Source: Protopterus annectens (taxonomy: Eukaryota; Chordata; Ceratodontiformes; Protopteridae). Taken from it: a stretch of 64,000 nucleotides of DNA. Under the pieces are notes generated by a model. The model had not been told where the DNA came from, made no database searches, and was given only the letters and a program-made list of their open reading frames with translations. This document shows positions 10,964-21,500 of the stretch, in pieces. Position 1 is the stretch's first letter, and the number at the start of each line of letters is the position of its first letter. The position numbers and the translations under genes were made by a program. The stretch lies in NCBI RefSeq assembly GCF_019279795.1, contig NC_056750.1, positions 697,329,894 to 697,393,893 on the forward strand, read 5' to 3'.

Positions 10964-12889
10964 AACAGGTGCCAATGAAAATTGTGACAGACACTGAGTT
11001 TCAGACTTCATAACCTTCAGAAAAATGCATGCTAAAGCAAGACCTGTTATTCTATCAATGGTCTCAGTTTATACAAGAGCAATTTTAGTACTATTTATTA
11101 TGTTCCCCCAATATATTTGGCCTTGTCCAGATTTCCTGCATTAACAGGTTGAGAGGTACATGCAAATAAATTGCTTTATAGAATTAGGCATATCCAAACC
11201 TCTCAGCTGTCCCCAATTTTGGCTCAGAATTTCGCTCTTCCTCCAATAATCCCTCTGCAAAATGGCAATTTTGGAAGAAAACCTGGTGGATTTACAATTA
11301 ATAAATAACTGTAATAATCAGAGTTATTGATTACTTTTATTTCAGAAATGAATGCAGATTGTTTTATTTTGTCAGCTTCTCAAATTAGCAGTACTAATGT
11401 TAAAAAAGTGTCCCTTCCTTGACAGGTTCCCAGCTGTGTATTGTGTGGCTATTTTATATTTGTGCATCACATTTTTGGTCCGTTTTTCATACAATTGTGT
11501 TTTTTTGGCAAATTAGTGGCAATCATTAAAGACTGAAGTTAGAAAATAATGACAGACATTTGAGTTTCAGATTTCATACCCTTCATAAAATTCATACTAA
11601 TGCAAGACCTACTATTCTATTATCTTTCTAAGTTTATAAGAGCAGTATTTAAAAATTAATTGTCCTTATTTTTGGGCCTTTGTCCGACTACTATGTATGG
11701 ATTTGTCCAGATTTCTTGCTTTGAGGTTGAGAGGTATGACAAATGTGTCAGGGCCATCACAGTCAGCCAGAGACATTTCAAATTGTGACATACTTGTTGC
11801 ACCCCACTCCCCCATGTAGTGACTCTGGATGTGTCCAGGCAAGGAGCAGTTATGCAGTGTACCACCCATCTAAGGTAGACGCAAGTACTACAGTGGCTTT
11901 TCATCTGTACTTTATTTTGCAGAATGTTCTAGTTTCTGTCATATTTTTATACTGTTGGTTTCTGCTTATTGTTATTCAGAAAGTGCCTGTTGCTCTGTAT
12001 TTAAGTAGTAATGCTTTAATGACCATCAGGTAAGCGTGTCTGAGATTGTAAGATGCAAGTAAGCTTTAATAAGCATACTGTTAAAGAAGTGCCAACATTG
12101 AAAGCCTTTCTGTTGTTGCCAGGCAGAAAATACTTACATAACTAGATAACATATAAGCCTTTGGTATTGAAATGCATATGACAGTATTTGTAATAAAGGA
12201 CAGGATTACAGTATTTTAAGAAGCTCATTACCTTTGTTGGGGACTTGCAGTCATCTTTGCAGGCTTTACCCATAAAGTAAACACAATGCCAATCTATCAT
12301 GTGTGGCCTATAACCTGTGCAGTAATCCTTTAAGCAATTTATCTTGAGCTTGTTTCTTGTTTGCTGTTCATTTTTTACTTTGATCATGTTTTCCCCATGA
12401 AACAAGTAGATAGTAGTTGTTGTTAGGCAGCAAGTCTTTTTGGGATAAGAAACATTTTTATAAGTGGGAATATCACAGAGATTGCTACTTGGTACTTTTA
12501 TAAAGCTGAATATAAATTATAATTAGAACAAGGAGAAGTGGTTTGAGTGGAGTGCTGCTTGATTTTGACTGGCATTCCAGTAATGTATTTAAAAAGTAAT
12601 TTATTTTTTCATGCCTCACAACCTTTTTTTCCCATCTAGATATTAAGTAAGCTGTCATGCACCCAATGCACTGAAATATTTTTTTTCTTCTACACTTCAA
12701 TTTGTTTTGATTGGACTCTGATAATGACGGTTTGGCACCTAGGGCAGCATATTTAATTAAAGTTACAGTTTTTGTGGTTTTGAGCATAGCTCCTCCCTTT
12801 TCTAGTTGGTCACACCCCTTCCCATTGACCCTACCCATTCAGCTGTCTGCTGCAGCCCCCCTTTGATTTGAAGTCACCAGCCGCCACTG

Positions 12890-12897
12890 CTGGAGAT
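12890..12897. repeat. Right target-site duplication of the hAT insertion
   Basis: CTGGAGAT, partner of 7992-7999. This copy keeps the ancestral CR1 reading (the codons continue in frame), so the left copy mutated at its last base. Confidence 0.85.
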
Positions 12898-13166
12898 ACA
12901 GGTTTGTCTCCCAGAGTCTGCCCCATCTCTGGAATAGACTTCCTGTACATGTCAAATAGAATACCTTGCTGACCCTCTTCAAGCACAACATTGATGAGTG
13001 GATGGGAAACTACAAATTGGTCCCAGGGGTTCCACCTTTGTCCCTCAGTGACAGGGGCAACAGGTGCTGACTGGGGGTTCATTTTTGGTGATAAACACTT
13101 GAATAACCTTGTAATGTCCCAAGGCCATTAGCCTAGTAACCTCCTATGAGCCTATGATCCTATTTA
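12898..13166 (+). mobile_element. CR1-clade LINE copy 2, 3' portion
   Basis: It continues the ORF2 C-terminus interrupted at 7991: RFVSQSL, a WNRLPVHVK-like block, TLFKHNIDEWMGN and LSDRGNRC. A 3' UTR follows with AAGGCCATTAGCCTAGTAAC and the terminal octamer repeats CTATGAGC and CTATGATCC, ending at about 13166. Confidence 0.88.
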
Positions 13167-13639
13167 TGCATATTTAACATCTAGATTTTAATAAATGGAT
13201 CTTTACAGCATGATTGTACTTAGTTCCAAGAGACTCATTTGCTGATGGTTATTCCTGACATACTTTCATTGGCCAAGGATGGGAAACCTATGCTTGCCTT
13301 TACCAGTACAATGAAAATGCTATGAAAATATGCTTAAGAAACAAATCCATATCCTTTGTGTTTTTGCTTTCTTTCCTATCAGTTTAATGATGTTCAACAG
13401 CAAGAATTATACAACCGATAAAACACTGAACAGTCCACAAGGGACTATACAACAAAATAAAAAATTATGTTAAACAGTTTACCCCATACCCTTACAAACA
13501 ATAAAAATAAAAAATCTATACATTACATATAACTTGATAAATATAACAAAACTTGAATGTATAAATATATAAATATAGTGCTTTTACATACTTGAAAAAG
13601 ATGCTATAAAAGCACTAATTTAAATAACTCTTCCTACTA
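13167..13639. other. AT-rich spacer, nothing recognised
   Basis: No supported ORF or repeat family. It contains poly-purine and TATA-rich tracts (13490-13570). Confidence 0.4.
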
Positions 13640-13800
13640 TTTATTAATTGTTTTAATGATGTCATGTAAGTAACTATAAGTTGATTGGTGCAGATAAGAT
13701 GTGATGGTATTTAAACTTTCTTGGATTCTGTATCAGATGACTCTGAAGAAGCCAGACTTGGATTCTGGTGAAAGTGCTTAGTTATTTGGTACAATAAACA
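13640..13800 (+). mobile_element. Solo Penelope-like terminal segment with hammerhead-like motif
   Basis: CTGAAGA (13743-13749), A, then a 6-bp stem GCCAGA (13751-13756) with TCTGGT (13764-13769, one G-T pair) around a 7-nt loop, then GAAA (13770-13773) and GTGCTTAG. This is the best-formed example of the motif in the window. It sits in the same sequence context (AGATGACTCTGAAGAAG, then an A-rich downstream part) as the terminal segments of Penelope element B. No Penelope coding sequence is adjacent, so it is called solo. Confidence 0.5.
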
Positions 13801-15249
13801 GTTGTTTAGCGTATTACATCGGTAGTCCGGGCATTTTTCATCAAGAATTATACAACATTTAGCCTGACCAAGACAAATAAATATCTTCAGAGCTACTAGT
13901 CTCATTGAGGAGTAAACTATTGTCCTATAAAACTGGGTTTTGGTGACAGTAAATACTATCTGCAAATTCAGCCCTATATATGTACTATTGAAGGAATATG
14001 TAGCTTTCAATGTGCAACTTTTGATTTAATAAAGTGCTTCATTTTTTTAAATTCATCTCTATTACCACGTCTGTCTAGGTTACACTGAAGGCTGGAATTT
14101 GATTTTCACTGTGACCTATAACACATCTCTAAGTTATTTTTAAAAAATATGGATTACATAAGGTAAAGTGATAATTACTAGACTTGTAACTGTTATACTT
14201 TTTTCAGAGATATTATATTCCTTTTATTCCATAAATCTCTGTAATGCACCTCCTGAACTCAAGTGCTCGATTACCTGTACAGATTTATTATGCACCTTGA
14301 CACCATTAATGGCACCATACATATAAGAACAGAATTTCACAGAAATAAGCAGTTTATCATACTATTCAGGGATAAAGGTGTGCGAGGGATACAAGATGCT
14401 TTCTGTTGTTAATTACTCAGTTAATTTGCACTGCTGCATATGCTAACATGCTGTGTTTAAATCTGCAAAAGCATGGATATCTCAGTATTTAAGGATGGAT
14501 ACTTTTGCATATTTTATATTTTTACTTCTGTATTCTAGAACACTTTATTAATTCTGCATATTACAAGAAAAGTAAGCAAAAGACAGTTATAGTAAAGCTA
14601 AATCTTTTTCTCTAGGCTTTTCTGAGCTCATGCGTACATACTGGTATCAATTGATTCAGTGTTAAACAACATTCTAAGAGTTTTCATGATGCAAATCAGA
14701 ACTTTAGTCTTTTACTGAGTTTACATATAATTTGTAAAGTTGAATAATGACAGTGAGCTCAGAACAGCCTGCCTGTCTATGTCCTTTGTTTGGTCTGAAA
14801 TAATACAGATCACATTAGCCTTATCAGATACCCATCAGGTTCAACTCTAACTAACATTTTCCCGGTAAATATAGTTTTTAGGATAGCTATGGGCATACCT
14901 TTGTCTTTAAAAAGAGATAACAGGAATACTTATAAGTTGTATATTAGTTATCTAAATTTATATAAGCTGCTTACATTTCACTTTACTTAGTAGTGCAACT
15001 CGTTGCTGTCTAAACAAAATGTTCTTAGATGACAAACTTTGATGTTACACAGAATGGATTATTGAAATACCATTGGACAGCTTAGACACACTAATTATCA
15101 GACAGAAGATGCTGATTATAAATTTTACTCTAAGTATCTTTCAACTTAACCCAAGCAAGCTTTATACATCTACAAAAAATAATAATAAAGAAATAAAAAT
15201 AATTTGGAAAACTTAAATCATAGCTCTTTAAAACTGGGCTGTTTTGAAG
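13801..15249. other. AT-rich spacer, nothing recognised
   Basis: A minus-strand open frame at 13711-14010 has no recognisable motif and overlaps the Penelope-like segment, so it is not called as a gene. The rest is AT-rich and stop-dense. Confidence 0.4.
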
Positions 15250-15425
15250 ACGAGAAGATTCAGAGAAGGAGGAAAAATATTACAAAGCCTTTTAAAATTA
15301 GGGTTGCTGCTGATTCCAGTTTATTACAAGGACTTCACTGGTTTCTAAGGACTGAGTCTGCAGCATTCCAGCCTTTGGTGACAGCAGAGGTTTCCAAGTG
15401 ACAACTACTTGAGCTTAAAGAATGG
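15250..15425 (+). repeat. Dispersed repeat related to 18465-18640
   Basis: It shares with 18465-18640 the order AGAAGG/AAGGAG purine tract, GCTGCTGATTC, CAGCCTTTG-type stretch, and GACAACTACTTGA (GACAGCTACTTGA in the second copy). It is non-coding and of unknown family. Confidence 0.45.
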
Positions 15426-15580
15426 GGTTACTGTACATCAGTACCCTGACTGGAGAATCAACATTCTCCTGCAGGTATTAATGTACAAGTAATACCCACT
15501 GATAAACGATTCTGCCACTTCACATTAGCATATCAAGCTGCTGTGGAGCTCAGAATGAGAAAGTGGAATGGCCTCCATTA

Positions 15581-15627
15581 TTTTACACTCGCTAAGCAGT
15601 GCTTTTGCTGTTTAGCAAGTGTAAAAT
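15581..15627. repeat. Near-perfect 19-20 bp hairpin
   Basis: TTTTACACTCGCTAAGCAG (15581-15599) is complementary to CTGTTTAGCAAGTGTAAAA (15608-15626) with two mismatches and an 8-nt loop. It lies 150 bp upstream of a GT microsatellite. Confidence 0.8.
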
Positions 15628-15772
15628 AAAAGCGTGTGTGTTTGTGTATGAGAAAGAAAGACAGAGTTTATGCATGTATGAAAGTAAGAGACAGACAGAT
15701 GATCGTGTGCATATGTATTTATGTTGCTGTATGCATGTTTGAGTGAATGCATACATGAAAGCAGGAGAGTGA

Positions 15773-15776
<4 letters not shown>

Positions 15777-15842
<66 letters not shown>
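15777..15842. repeat. (GT)33 microsatellite
   Basis: An uninterrupted GT run, flanked by GAGT- and CTGT-type degenerate repeats. Confidence 0.95.
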
Positions 15843-15843
<1 letters not shown>

Positions 15844-15929
15844 TGTGTGTCTGTATGTCTGTAGAGTGAGAGAAATCGGGTCATCCCTGGCAGCATCACA
15901 TAACATCTTTGTGTTCCTCGTGACCATAC

Positions 15930-16300
15930 CTCCCGGCACAAGAAATATTGGCAGAGCTACAAATAAATGGGGAAACAAAGGGCTGAAATTAGGAGCAGAT
16001 TTTAAATATTGCTCTTATAAACTTAAAAAGTTGCTAGACTAACAGGGTTTCACTAGCAAGCATTTTTTTCTTAGAGTGTGTGAGATGCCAGCAGCAGCAG
16101 CAGCATCTTTCAGCTGAAGAAATCTGAATAAAGGCTAAAATAAAGGGGGAACAAATGCTCTAAAATAAAAACTTAAGTATTGCTCTTATAAAATTACAAA
16201 GCTGCTACAGTAAAGGATTTAAGTTAGCATGAAATTTCTTAAGGAAAAAAGTCTGAACCTCAAATGTTTGTCATTATTTAGTGATTTAATCTCCAGCGAC
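15930..16300 (-). repeat. Two reverse-oriented units of the ~190-bp repeat
   Basis: TTTAAATATTGCTCTTATAA (15999-16018) and a second, similar unit near 16175 are the reverse complement of the unit found at 8960-11750. The same 20-mer occurs at 50629-50648. The units are non-coding. Confidence 0.6.
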
Positions 16301-16389
16301 TGTAAACCAAATGATTTAGGAGTAAGAGACCAAAACATAAATGTTATATTTTGGATGTAAAATGATTCCACCATCACCATTGACATATA

Positions 16390-16736
16390 CAGTAGAGAGT
16401 CAATTATCCAAACTCCGATTATGCGAAACGTCAATTATCTGAACCAAGTCTTCTGAAGCTTTTGAGTAGGGAAAATCATAAAGTCTGAATATGTAAATGT
16501 TATATATATTAGCTTGTGCATGTTTTTTTGAACTTGTAGCCTGCTTGTGTGTGAAAAAATATTCTTTATTGTTGACTGAACTTGCTGAATGGTTGAAACG
16601 TGTATTCCCTGAGTGCAAAAAAAAAACAATATTTTAGAAGTTTTTTTATCTAGTTCAATGTATGTTTGATTATCCGAACAGTTTGATTATCCAAACTAGC
16701 CTTGGTCCCAATTAGTTTGGATAATCGACTCTACTA
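16390..16736. mobile_element. Tigger/pogo-type MITE (347 bp)
   Basis: The left end CAGTAGAGAGTCAATTATCC and the inverted right end (TAGTAGAGTCGATTATCC) match the CAGTAGAGTCTC...ATTATCC termini typical of Tc1-mariner Tigger elements. TA dinucleotides flank it at 16388-16389 and 16737-16738, the expected TSD. Subterminal ATTATCC repeats occur at both ends. There is no transposase. Confidence 0.8.
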
Positions 16737-16800
16737 TACTACAGCAAGTCTGAAACATTAGGTGGAGGAACTATTTCACATCAAAAATATAGTAATAAAA

Positions 16801-16803
<3 letters not shown>

Positions 16804-16885
<82 letters not shown>
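16804..16885. repeat. Compound (TA)n(CA)n(TA)n microsatellite
   Basis: TA repeats (16804-16844), CA repeats (about 16845-16876) and TA again up to 16885, directly abutting the left end of the MULE-like element. Confidence 0.95.
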
Positions 16886-16886
16886 G

Positions 16887-16964
16887 GATCTACTTTAGAA
16901 TTTCAACACTTCAGAAGATTGACACTCAGAACGACGAGACCAGAACAACAACAGCTTACATAAA
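16887..16964 (+). repeat. Left TIR of the MULE-like element
   Basis: Begins GATCTAC and ends at CTTACATAAA. It is the reverse complement of 18000-18077 with few mismatches. Confidence 0.8.
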
Positions 16965-17153
16965 TGAAATGACACATAACCGACGAGTCAGAACAACAAC
17001 AGTAGACAATATCATATAGTGAAATAGCTGATAAACACACCTATTACTCTGACGTCCCGTGTACACATTGCAATCATTGTGAGAACGTTTTGAAAAGACG
17101 ACACAAACACACCTTTATGAAGTATAAATAAAGCAGCTAAGGATACTACCGCT

Positions 17154-17829
17154 GTGCTATGCACCATTTCTGTTAGACTAGCTGTACACATGGAAGCTCC
17201 AGGATTAGTTGGTAGTGCGTATAGCACCATTACGTCCCAGAAAGGAAAAGAGCTACTGGTAGTAGATAATTACATCTACTACCTAGAAAGATGCAGGGAA
17301 AATAGAAGGTACTGGGGTTGTAGGCATAAAATCACCGGAGATTGTAGAGGCAAGGCGACAATGTTATTAATGCCTACTGGTGATAATCTACAGAAATCAG
17401 TACCTCACAATCATACTGCAGAGTAAGGAGAAGTGGAGAGATACAAGGTGTGCCATGAGGTGAAAACCCGAGCAAAGTTTAGTCGGGATACCCCGTGTCT
17501 AATTCTTAAGGATGCTGTAGCTTCCACGTCCCTAGACACAGTTTGTAAAGTTCCCCATAGAAAAGCTCTGCTGCAACAGGTTGGGTGTGTTCGCCAAGTG
17601 TCTCGTTGGGGAAAGAGGTACCAATTTATATTTAATACTATCCAGTCTTACTCACGAGCAAAACAGAGTAGATGAGCTATGGGTCAGGTATTCCACTGGT
17701 TATGTCCCTTCCCCTAAAAAGAGGAAACTCATAGAGAGGCATAACAAGTTTCAGACTGTGTTGACTGACAGAAATGACTATACGGCTGATGAATTTGTGA
17801 AAGCCATGGCTAGACTTCTTAAAGTGTAG
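17154..17829 (+). pseudogene. FLYWCH-domain transposase remnant (MULE-like)
   Basis: From about 17220 the frame reads TSQKGKELLVVDNYIYYLER, then RYWGCRHK and a CRGKATML block, ending HNHTAE. This is a FLYWCH zinc finger: Y-W-x-C, C, H-x-H. After an in-frame TAA (17424-17426) the frame continues as a polar region with a TPCLILKDAV stretch, like the linker before the MULE DDE domain. Near 17650 a frameshift leads to VDELWVRYSTGYVPSPKKR and DEFVKAMARLLKV, resembling a MULE C-terminus. The DDE core is missing, so no catalysis is expected; TIR binding could have been kept. Confidence 0.65.
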
Positions 17830-17999
17830 AGTCATTTGTTATGTTAAGCGATTACATAACATGTTCACACGAGAATCTCTACAATCCCTGTTTAACACTA
17901 TAAGTAGAGGAGTTGCACATATATATCTCATTTGAACACTTTACACTGACTTTTCCCTTGTCTATTGTCATTCTGAAACATTGGTTATGTGAGTTTTTT

Positions 18000-18075
18000 T
18001 TTATGTAAGCTGTCGTTGTTCTGGTCTCGTCATTCTGAGTGTCGATCTTCTGAAGTGTCGAAATTCTAATGTAGA

Positions 18076-18077
<2 letters not shown>
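18000..18077 (-). repeat. Right TIR of the MULE-like element
   Basis: Inverted partner of 16887-16964, ending GTAGATC immediately before a TA microsatellite. Confidence 0.8.
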
Positions 18078-18079
<2 letters not shown>

Positions 18080-18129
<50 letters not shown>

Positions 18130-18130
18130 T
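18080..18130. repeat. (TA)n microsatellite
   Basis: TA run adjoining the right end of the MULE-like element, mirroring the one on its left. Confidence 0.9.
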
Positions 18131-18139
18131 GTTCATTCT

Positions 18140-18298
18140 CTAAGTGCAATAATGCTCTCCAGGGCATGCGTTAATATGTAATTAACGCTCTTCCAGGGTG
18201 TACAGGCCCACCGCCTTCAGGGCAGGCTGCATAACACCCCTGGGCGGGCATTAATTACACATTAACACACACCCTTTTGGGCATTATTGCTTGCTTAG
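18140..18298. mobile_element. 159-bp palindromic MITE
   Basis: The left end CTAAGTGCAATAATGC is inverted at the right (CTAAGCAAGCAATAATGC read backwards). Subterminal similarity continues through GTTAATATGTAATTAA and GTTAATGTGTAATTAA. TIRs are about 50 bp and the centre is GC-rich. There is no ORF and no clear TSD. Confidence 0.65.
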
Positions 18299-18299
18299 G

Positions 18300-18830
18300 T
18301 TTCACTGAGGGACTGGAATTCTTGATTTTGATTGGTCAGTTTCTAAAGAGGTGTTGACTTCACTCTGATTAGCTAGCTTAGGAGGAGTGAAGCCTTACAG
18401 ACTTTAGGACACTAGGGGCTTGCTCATGTCAGTGCTCTTTAATGTTGGGCTACTCTAAAGATTAAAAAAAATACAGATAAGGAGAAAACTACAAAGAAAC
18501 CCTTTTTCATCTGGGCTCCTGCTGATTCAATGAACTATAATAACTTCATATTTTTTTAACTCATTTGCAGTGTTCAAGCCTTTGTTAAGTGTAGATACTT
18601 CCACATGACAGCTACTTGAAACTGGGTTCCAGTGAGGGTCATAGTTCTTGATTTTGCTTAACAAATTTCTGCATGGGTGTTGGTTGCATTTTGATTGGCT
18701 GACTTATGCAGGGGAGTAGCCTTCCAGACTTTAAATACTAGGAGAGTAGGTCAGATCCTAGACTGCCATGAAAGTGCAGTAGTGTGATTCAGCTTTTATC
18801 CTATCAGGATTCTAAAGAAAAGCCTAGCCT
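18300..18830. repeat. Direct repeat, period ~325 bp
   Basis: Two diverged copies start near 18303 and 18628. Both have CAGTGAGGG, TTCTTGATTTTG, a GATTAGCT/GATTGGCTGA stretch, GAGTGAAGCCTT/GAGTAGCCTT and CAGACTTTA. The first copy also contains the segment related to 15250-15425. It is possibly part of an unclassified dispersed element; there is no ORF. Confidence 0.5.
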
Positions 18831-19366
18831 AAAGAGGTGTATCAACCTTTGCATCCTATTTGTATATGGGGAGGTAAGAAGGTGTGGCCTTGGTCCAGTT
18901 TCAGCCACAAAAAAGGTGGCAACCCTAACTATATATGATGTAAATTTTAGTGCTTTCTTTTTACAACATAGTTGTACCACTGTGATTGACTGATTGCTGC
19001 CTATTTCATAGTGAAATAATTGTCTCATTCTTTTAGATTATTAATTTACTGAGTGCACTTCTTGTGGACACATTACAAAAATTAGCACTTTATTCTTCTG
19101 ATGGTTGTACATTATTTTATCTCTTTAGTAATGTACTGCTGCTGTTTTTTGCCAAGTTTACTGTAGTTGTATTAAACTGAAATAATACTGCCTTATTGCC
19201 TCAATGCTGTTGCTCATTACTGGCAATAAATAAGATATAACTGCATTGTTGGCTGTTACTGATACTAGGCATATAGAAACAAACTTACTATCTCTGTTAC
19301 CAATTACACTTTTTGATGTTCGATGCTGATACATTTTTGTTTCCTTTAAGTACAATTCTGGTGCCT
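18831..19366. other. Spacer, nothing recognised
   Basis: Short open frames on both strands at 18784-19028 have no motif. The rest is AT-rich. Confidence 0.4.
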
Positions 19367-19585
19367 GTATCTGTAACTATTGCAGTTACTACACCTGAAA
19401 CTACACATTTAGATTACCTGTAGCTTTTACAGTTATTGCACCTGAAACTACACATTTAGATTATCTGTAGCTTTTACAGTTACTGCACCTGAAGGTATGT
19501 TTAGATTATCTGTAGCTTTTACACTTATTGCATCTGAAACTACCCATTTAGATTATTTGTGGCTATTACAACCATTCAAATATGA
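19367..19585. repeat. 47-bp minisatellite, left half
   Basis: About four units of the form CTGTAGCTTTTACAGTTACT, then GCACCTGAAACTACACATTT and AGATTAT. The unit is 47 bp and copies are 80-90 percent alike. The array resumes at 20755 beyond an RTE fragment. Confidence 0.85.
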
Positions 19586-19589
19586 ACTA

Positions 19590-20745
19590 AAAATTACTAC
19601 ATTCACTGTAGGTTCATTGACAGGAAGGAGCTTGGAATTAGATGACATGATAGTAAGGAGAAGGCTGGACATCCTATGCATATCCATGATCCAAGATGGA
19701 AGGGTAGTGCAGCAAAGCCTCCTGGCATAGGGTCCAGATGGGAATTGTGGTGAGGGAGTAGCTTCAGAAGGCAGTGAGGCGTGTCATCAGAATTAGTGAC
19801 AGATTTGTGGCAATCAGACATCAGCAGGGTTGTGACAGTGAAGAAAAGAGTGGCTTCAGTCAGCAGTTGAAGTACATACTAAAGCAGGACAATATGAATT
19901 GGTGTTTATAATGGGTGACCTAAATGCACATATCAGGACAGACAGAACAGCATATGAGGACTGGCTGGGTCAACATGGGTGTGGCAACAACAATTACGAT
20001 GAAGAAGTCATTCTAGACTTCTCTCTGGCAAATAGTTTAGTAGTAGCCAACACATAGTTCAGAAAAATAGCAGTCATAAGATCATGTACAACAGTGGCCA
20101 ACATGCAACTCAGGAAGTAAGGAAAGGACACTGGGTTAGAATTAGTGATTTCAAACTCATTCCCATTGAAAAAGTCAGTCCACAGCAGAAACCACTGGCT
20201 GCCACAATCAGCTGCAAGCAGTGATCAGAGAAGGCTCCATGGTCAACAGAGGCTAAGCTGACGGCTTGCAAGTTGACTGGGGAAAAAGAATAACAGTTCA
20301 AAGAATGACTCCGGACTCTAGCACCTCAAGAAGAGGAGGAAATAGGGAGAGATGAAGATGAATGGCAGCACCTCAAAACAGCATTTGTGAGGACTACAGA
20401 ACAGATATGTGGCCGAGACAGGTATGAAACTAAGGTACATAAGGAAAGCTGGTAGTGGAGTGCAGAAGTCCAGGAAGTCATCAAAAGAAAGGAGGAGTGC
20501 AGGAAGAAGTGGGAGATAGAAAAGACTGACCAGGCTAGGAAGGGCTAACAAAAAGGCTAGAAAGGAGTTGCTGTAGCAAAAAGAACTAGGCTTCAGAGGC
20601 ACTCTACCAGTCTCTGGAAAGTGACTCATTAGATGGCACAAAGAAATTGTATCAGTTTGCACAGCAAAGGAAGAAAGACAAAGATAATAGTCAGATACCC
20701 TTCATAAGGGATGCCGGCAACAACCTGTTCACCAGTCCACAGGGC
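19590..20745 (+). pseudogene. RTE-type LINE remnant (endonuclease to pre-RT)
   Basis: The start reads TVGSLTGRSLELDDMIVRRR then LDILCIS, an RTE-type APE endonuclease opening. At 19905-19934 the frame gives FIMGDLNAHI with the catalytic Asp and Asn. Further blocks resemble YEDWLGQHGCGNNNYDEEVI and an ILDFSLANSLVVANT stretch. Around 20440-20760 a basic region leads toward the RT (EVQEVIKRKEECRKKW). Many stops and frameshifts are present. No RT core is seen, so it is both 3' deleted and decayed. Confidence 0.7.
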
Positions 20746-20754
20746 ATCAAAGGA

Positions 20755-20985
20755 TGAAAGTACACATTTAGACTATATGTAGCTATTACAGTTACTACAC
20801 CTGAAAGTATAAATTTAGATTTTCTGTAGCTATCACAGTTACTACACCTGAAAGTAAATGTTTAGATTATCTGTAGCTGCTACAGTTACTGCACCTGAAA
20901 CTACAAATTAAGATTATCTGTACCTATTATCTTTACCAACCTTGAAAATACAGATTTAAATTTCTCTGTAGCCTGTTACTATACT
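20755..20985. repeat. 47-bp minisatellite, right half
   Basis: About four further units of the same 47-bp repeat (CTGTAGCTATCACAGTTACT and relatives), decaying at the right edge. Confidence 0.85.
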
Positions 20986-21500
20986 TGTATCCAATGGATG
21001 AGACTATTGGCTTTCACTGTTTTTACTAATTAGGTAGAGACCCCCAAATGGGAAAAGATATTTGATTTAAATTCCCAGTTTCTTATGGATTATTTTATTG
21101 ATGCTACATAGATCTGTCACCAAAAACTTCCTCAGATTTTATTAAAGTACAGAAAATATTCCCCTCATTTATTTATATAGACTGGGTTTTAAACCTAGAA
21201 TAATTAAAAAAAGACGATTGTATAGCTTATACATGTTATGATTCCACAATTTGCTTATTAATGTGAATGTTAATAATACCTTAGTACTCACTGACAGCAT
21301 TAACAACAGTTTCATATGGGTCATCCAGCAGAGCATCCCAGTCTGTTTTCTTAAGTATTTCATTTATTGCATCATGGTTTCTACTGGTAAAGTCTTGGAG
21401 GGTTTATTTATTTATAAATGAGATTAATTCTAGTCAGAGGATTTTATAAAGTATTTGTACTGACTACAGATGGTATAGTCAAATGTAGGGTGCAGAAAGA
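20986..21500. other. Spacer, nothing recognised
   Basis: AT-rich, with no supported ORF or repeat. Confidence 0.4.

Larger units (their letters stand above)
8940..11750. repeat. Interspersed ~190-bp related units inside the hAT insertion
   Basis: Four diverged units share the order GTTTCAGACTTCATA, CTTCAGAAAAT, a TTTATTCT-like stretch, AAGTTTATAAGA, TTTGTCCAG and GGTTGAGAG. They start near 8960, 9340 (most diverged), 10990 and 11555. The same unit appears in reverse orientation at about 15940-16110, 16126-16290 and 50570-50780. It is probably the interior of a non-autonomous DNA transposon family repeated in the genome. It has no coding capacity. Confidence 0.6.
8000..12889 (+). mobile_element. 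Composite hAT-type DNA transposon inserted in CR1 copy 2
   Basis: The termini are CAGGGGCGGCT (8000-8010) and, inverted, CAGTGGCGGCT (12889-12879), a 10 of 11 match. C-rich subterminal similarity follows (CTGCAGCCCCCC on both sides). The 8-bp TSD and CAG...CTG ends are hAT features. No transposase frame is visible, so it is non-autonomous. The 4.89-kb interior is a mosaic: hairpins, a TG microsatellite, two SINEs in opposite orientation, several ~190-bp related units, and a block homologous to 41260-42445. Other elements probably inserted later and enlarged it. Confidence 0.8.
16887..18077 (+). mobile_element. MULE-like DNA transposon with FLYWCH protein, deleted core
   Basis: Inverted repeats of about 78 bp (16887-16964 and 18000-18077) differ at a handful of positions. 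Shared words are CACTTCAGAAGAT, GACACTCAGAA and CGAGACCAGAACAAC. Inside is a broken ORF with a FLYWCH zinc finger and N- and C-terminal MULE transposase flanks but no DDE catalytic region. Both ends abut TA microsatellites, so a TSD cannot be read. Long TIRs and FLYWCH fit the Mutator superfamily. It is an internally deleted, non-autonomous derivative. Confidence 0.65.

Noticed and set aside
13711..14010. 99-residue minus-strand ORF
   Set aside because: No motif; overlaps a Penelope-like terminal segment, and length is within chance for AT-rich sequence.
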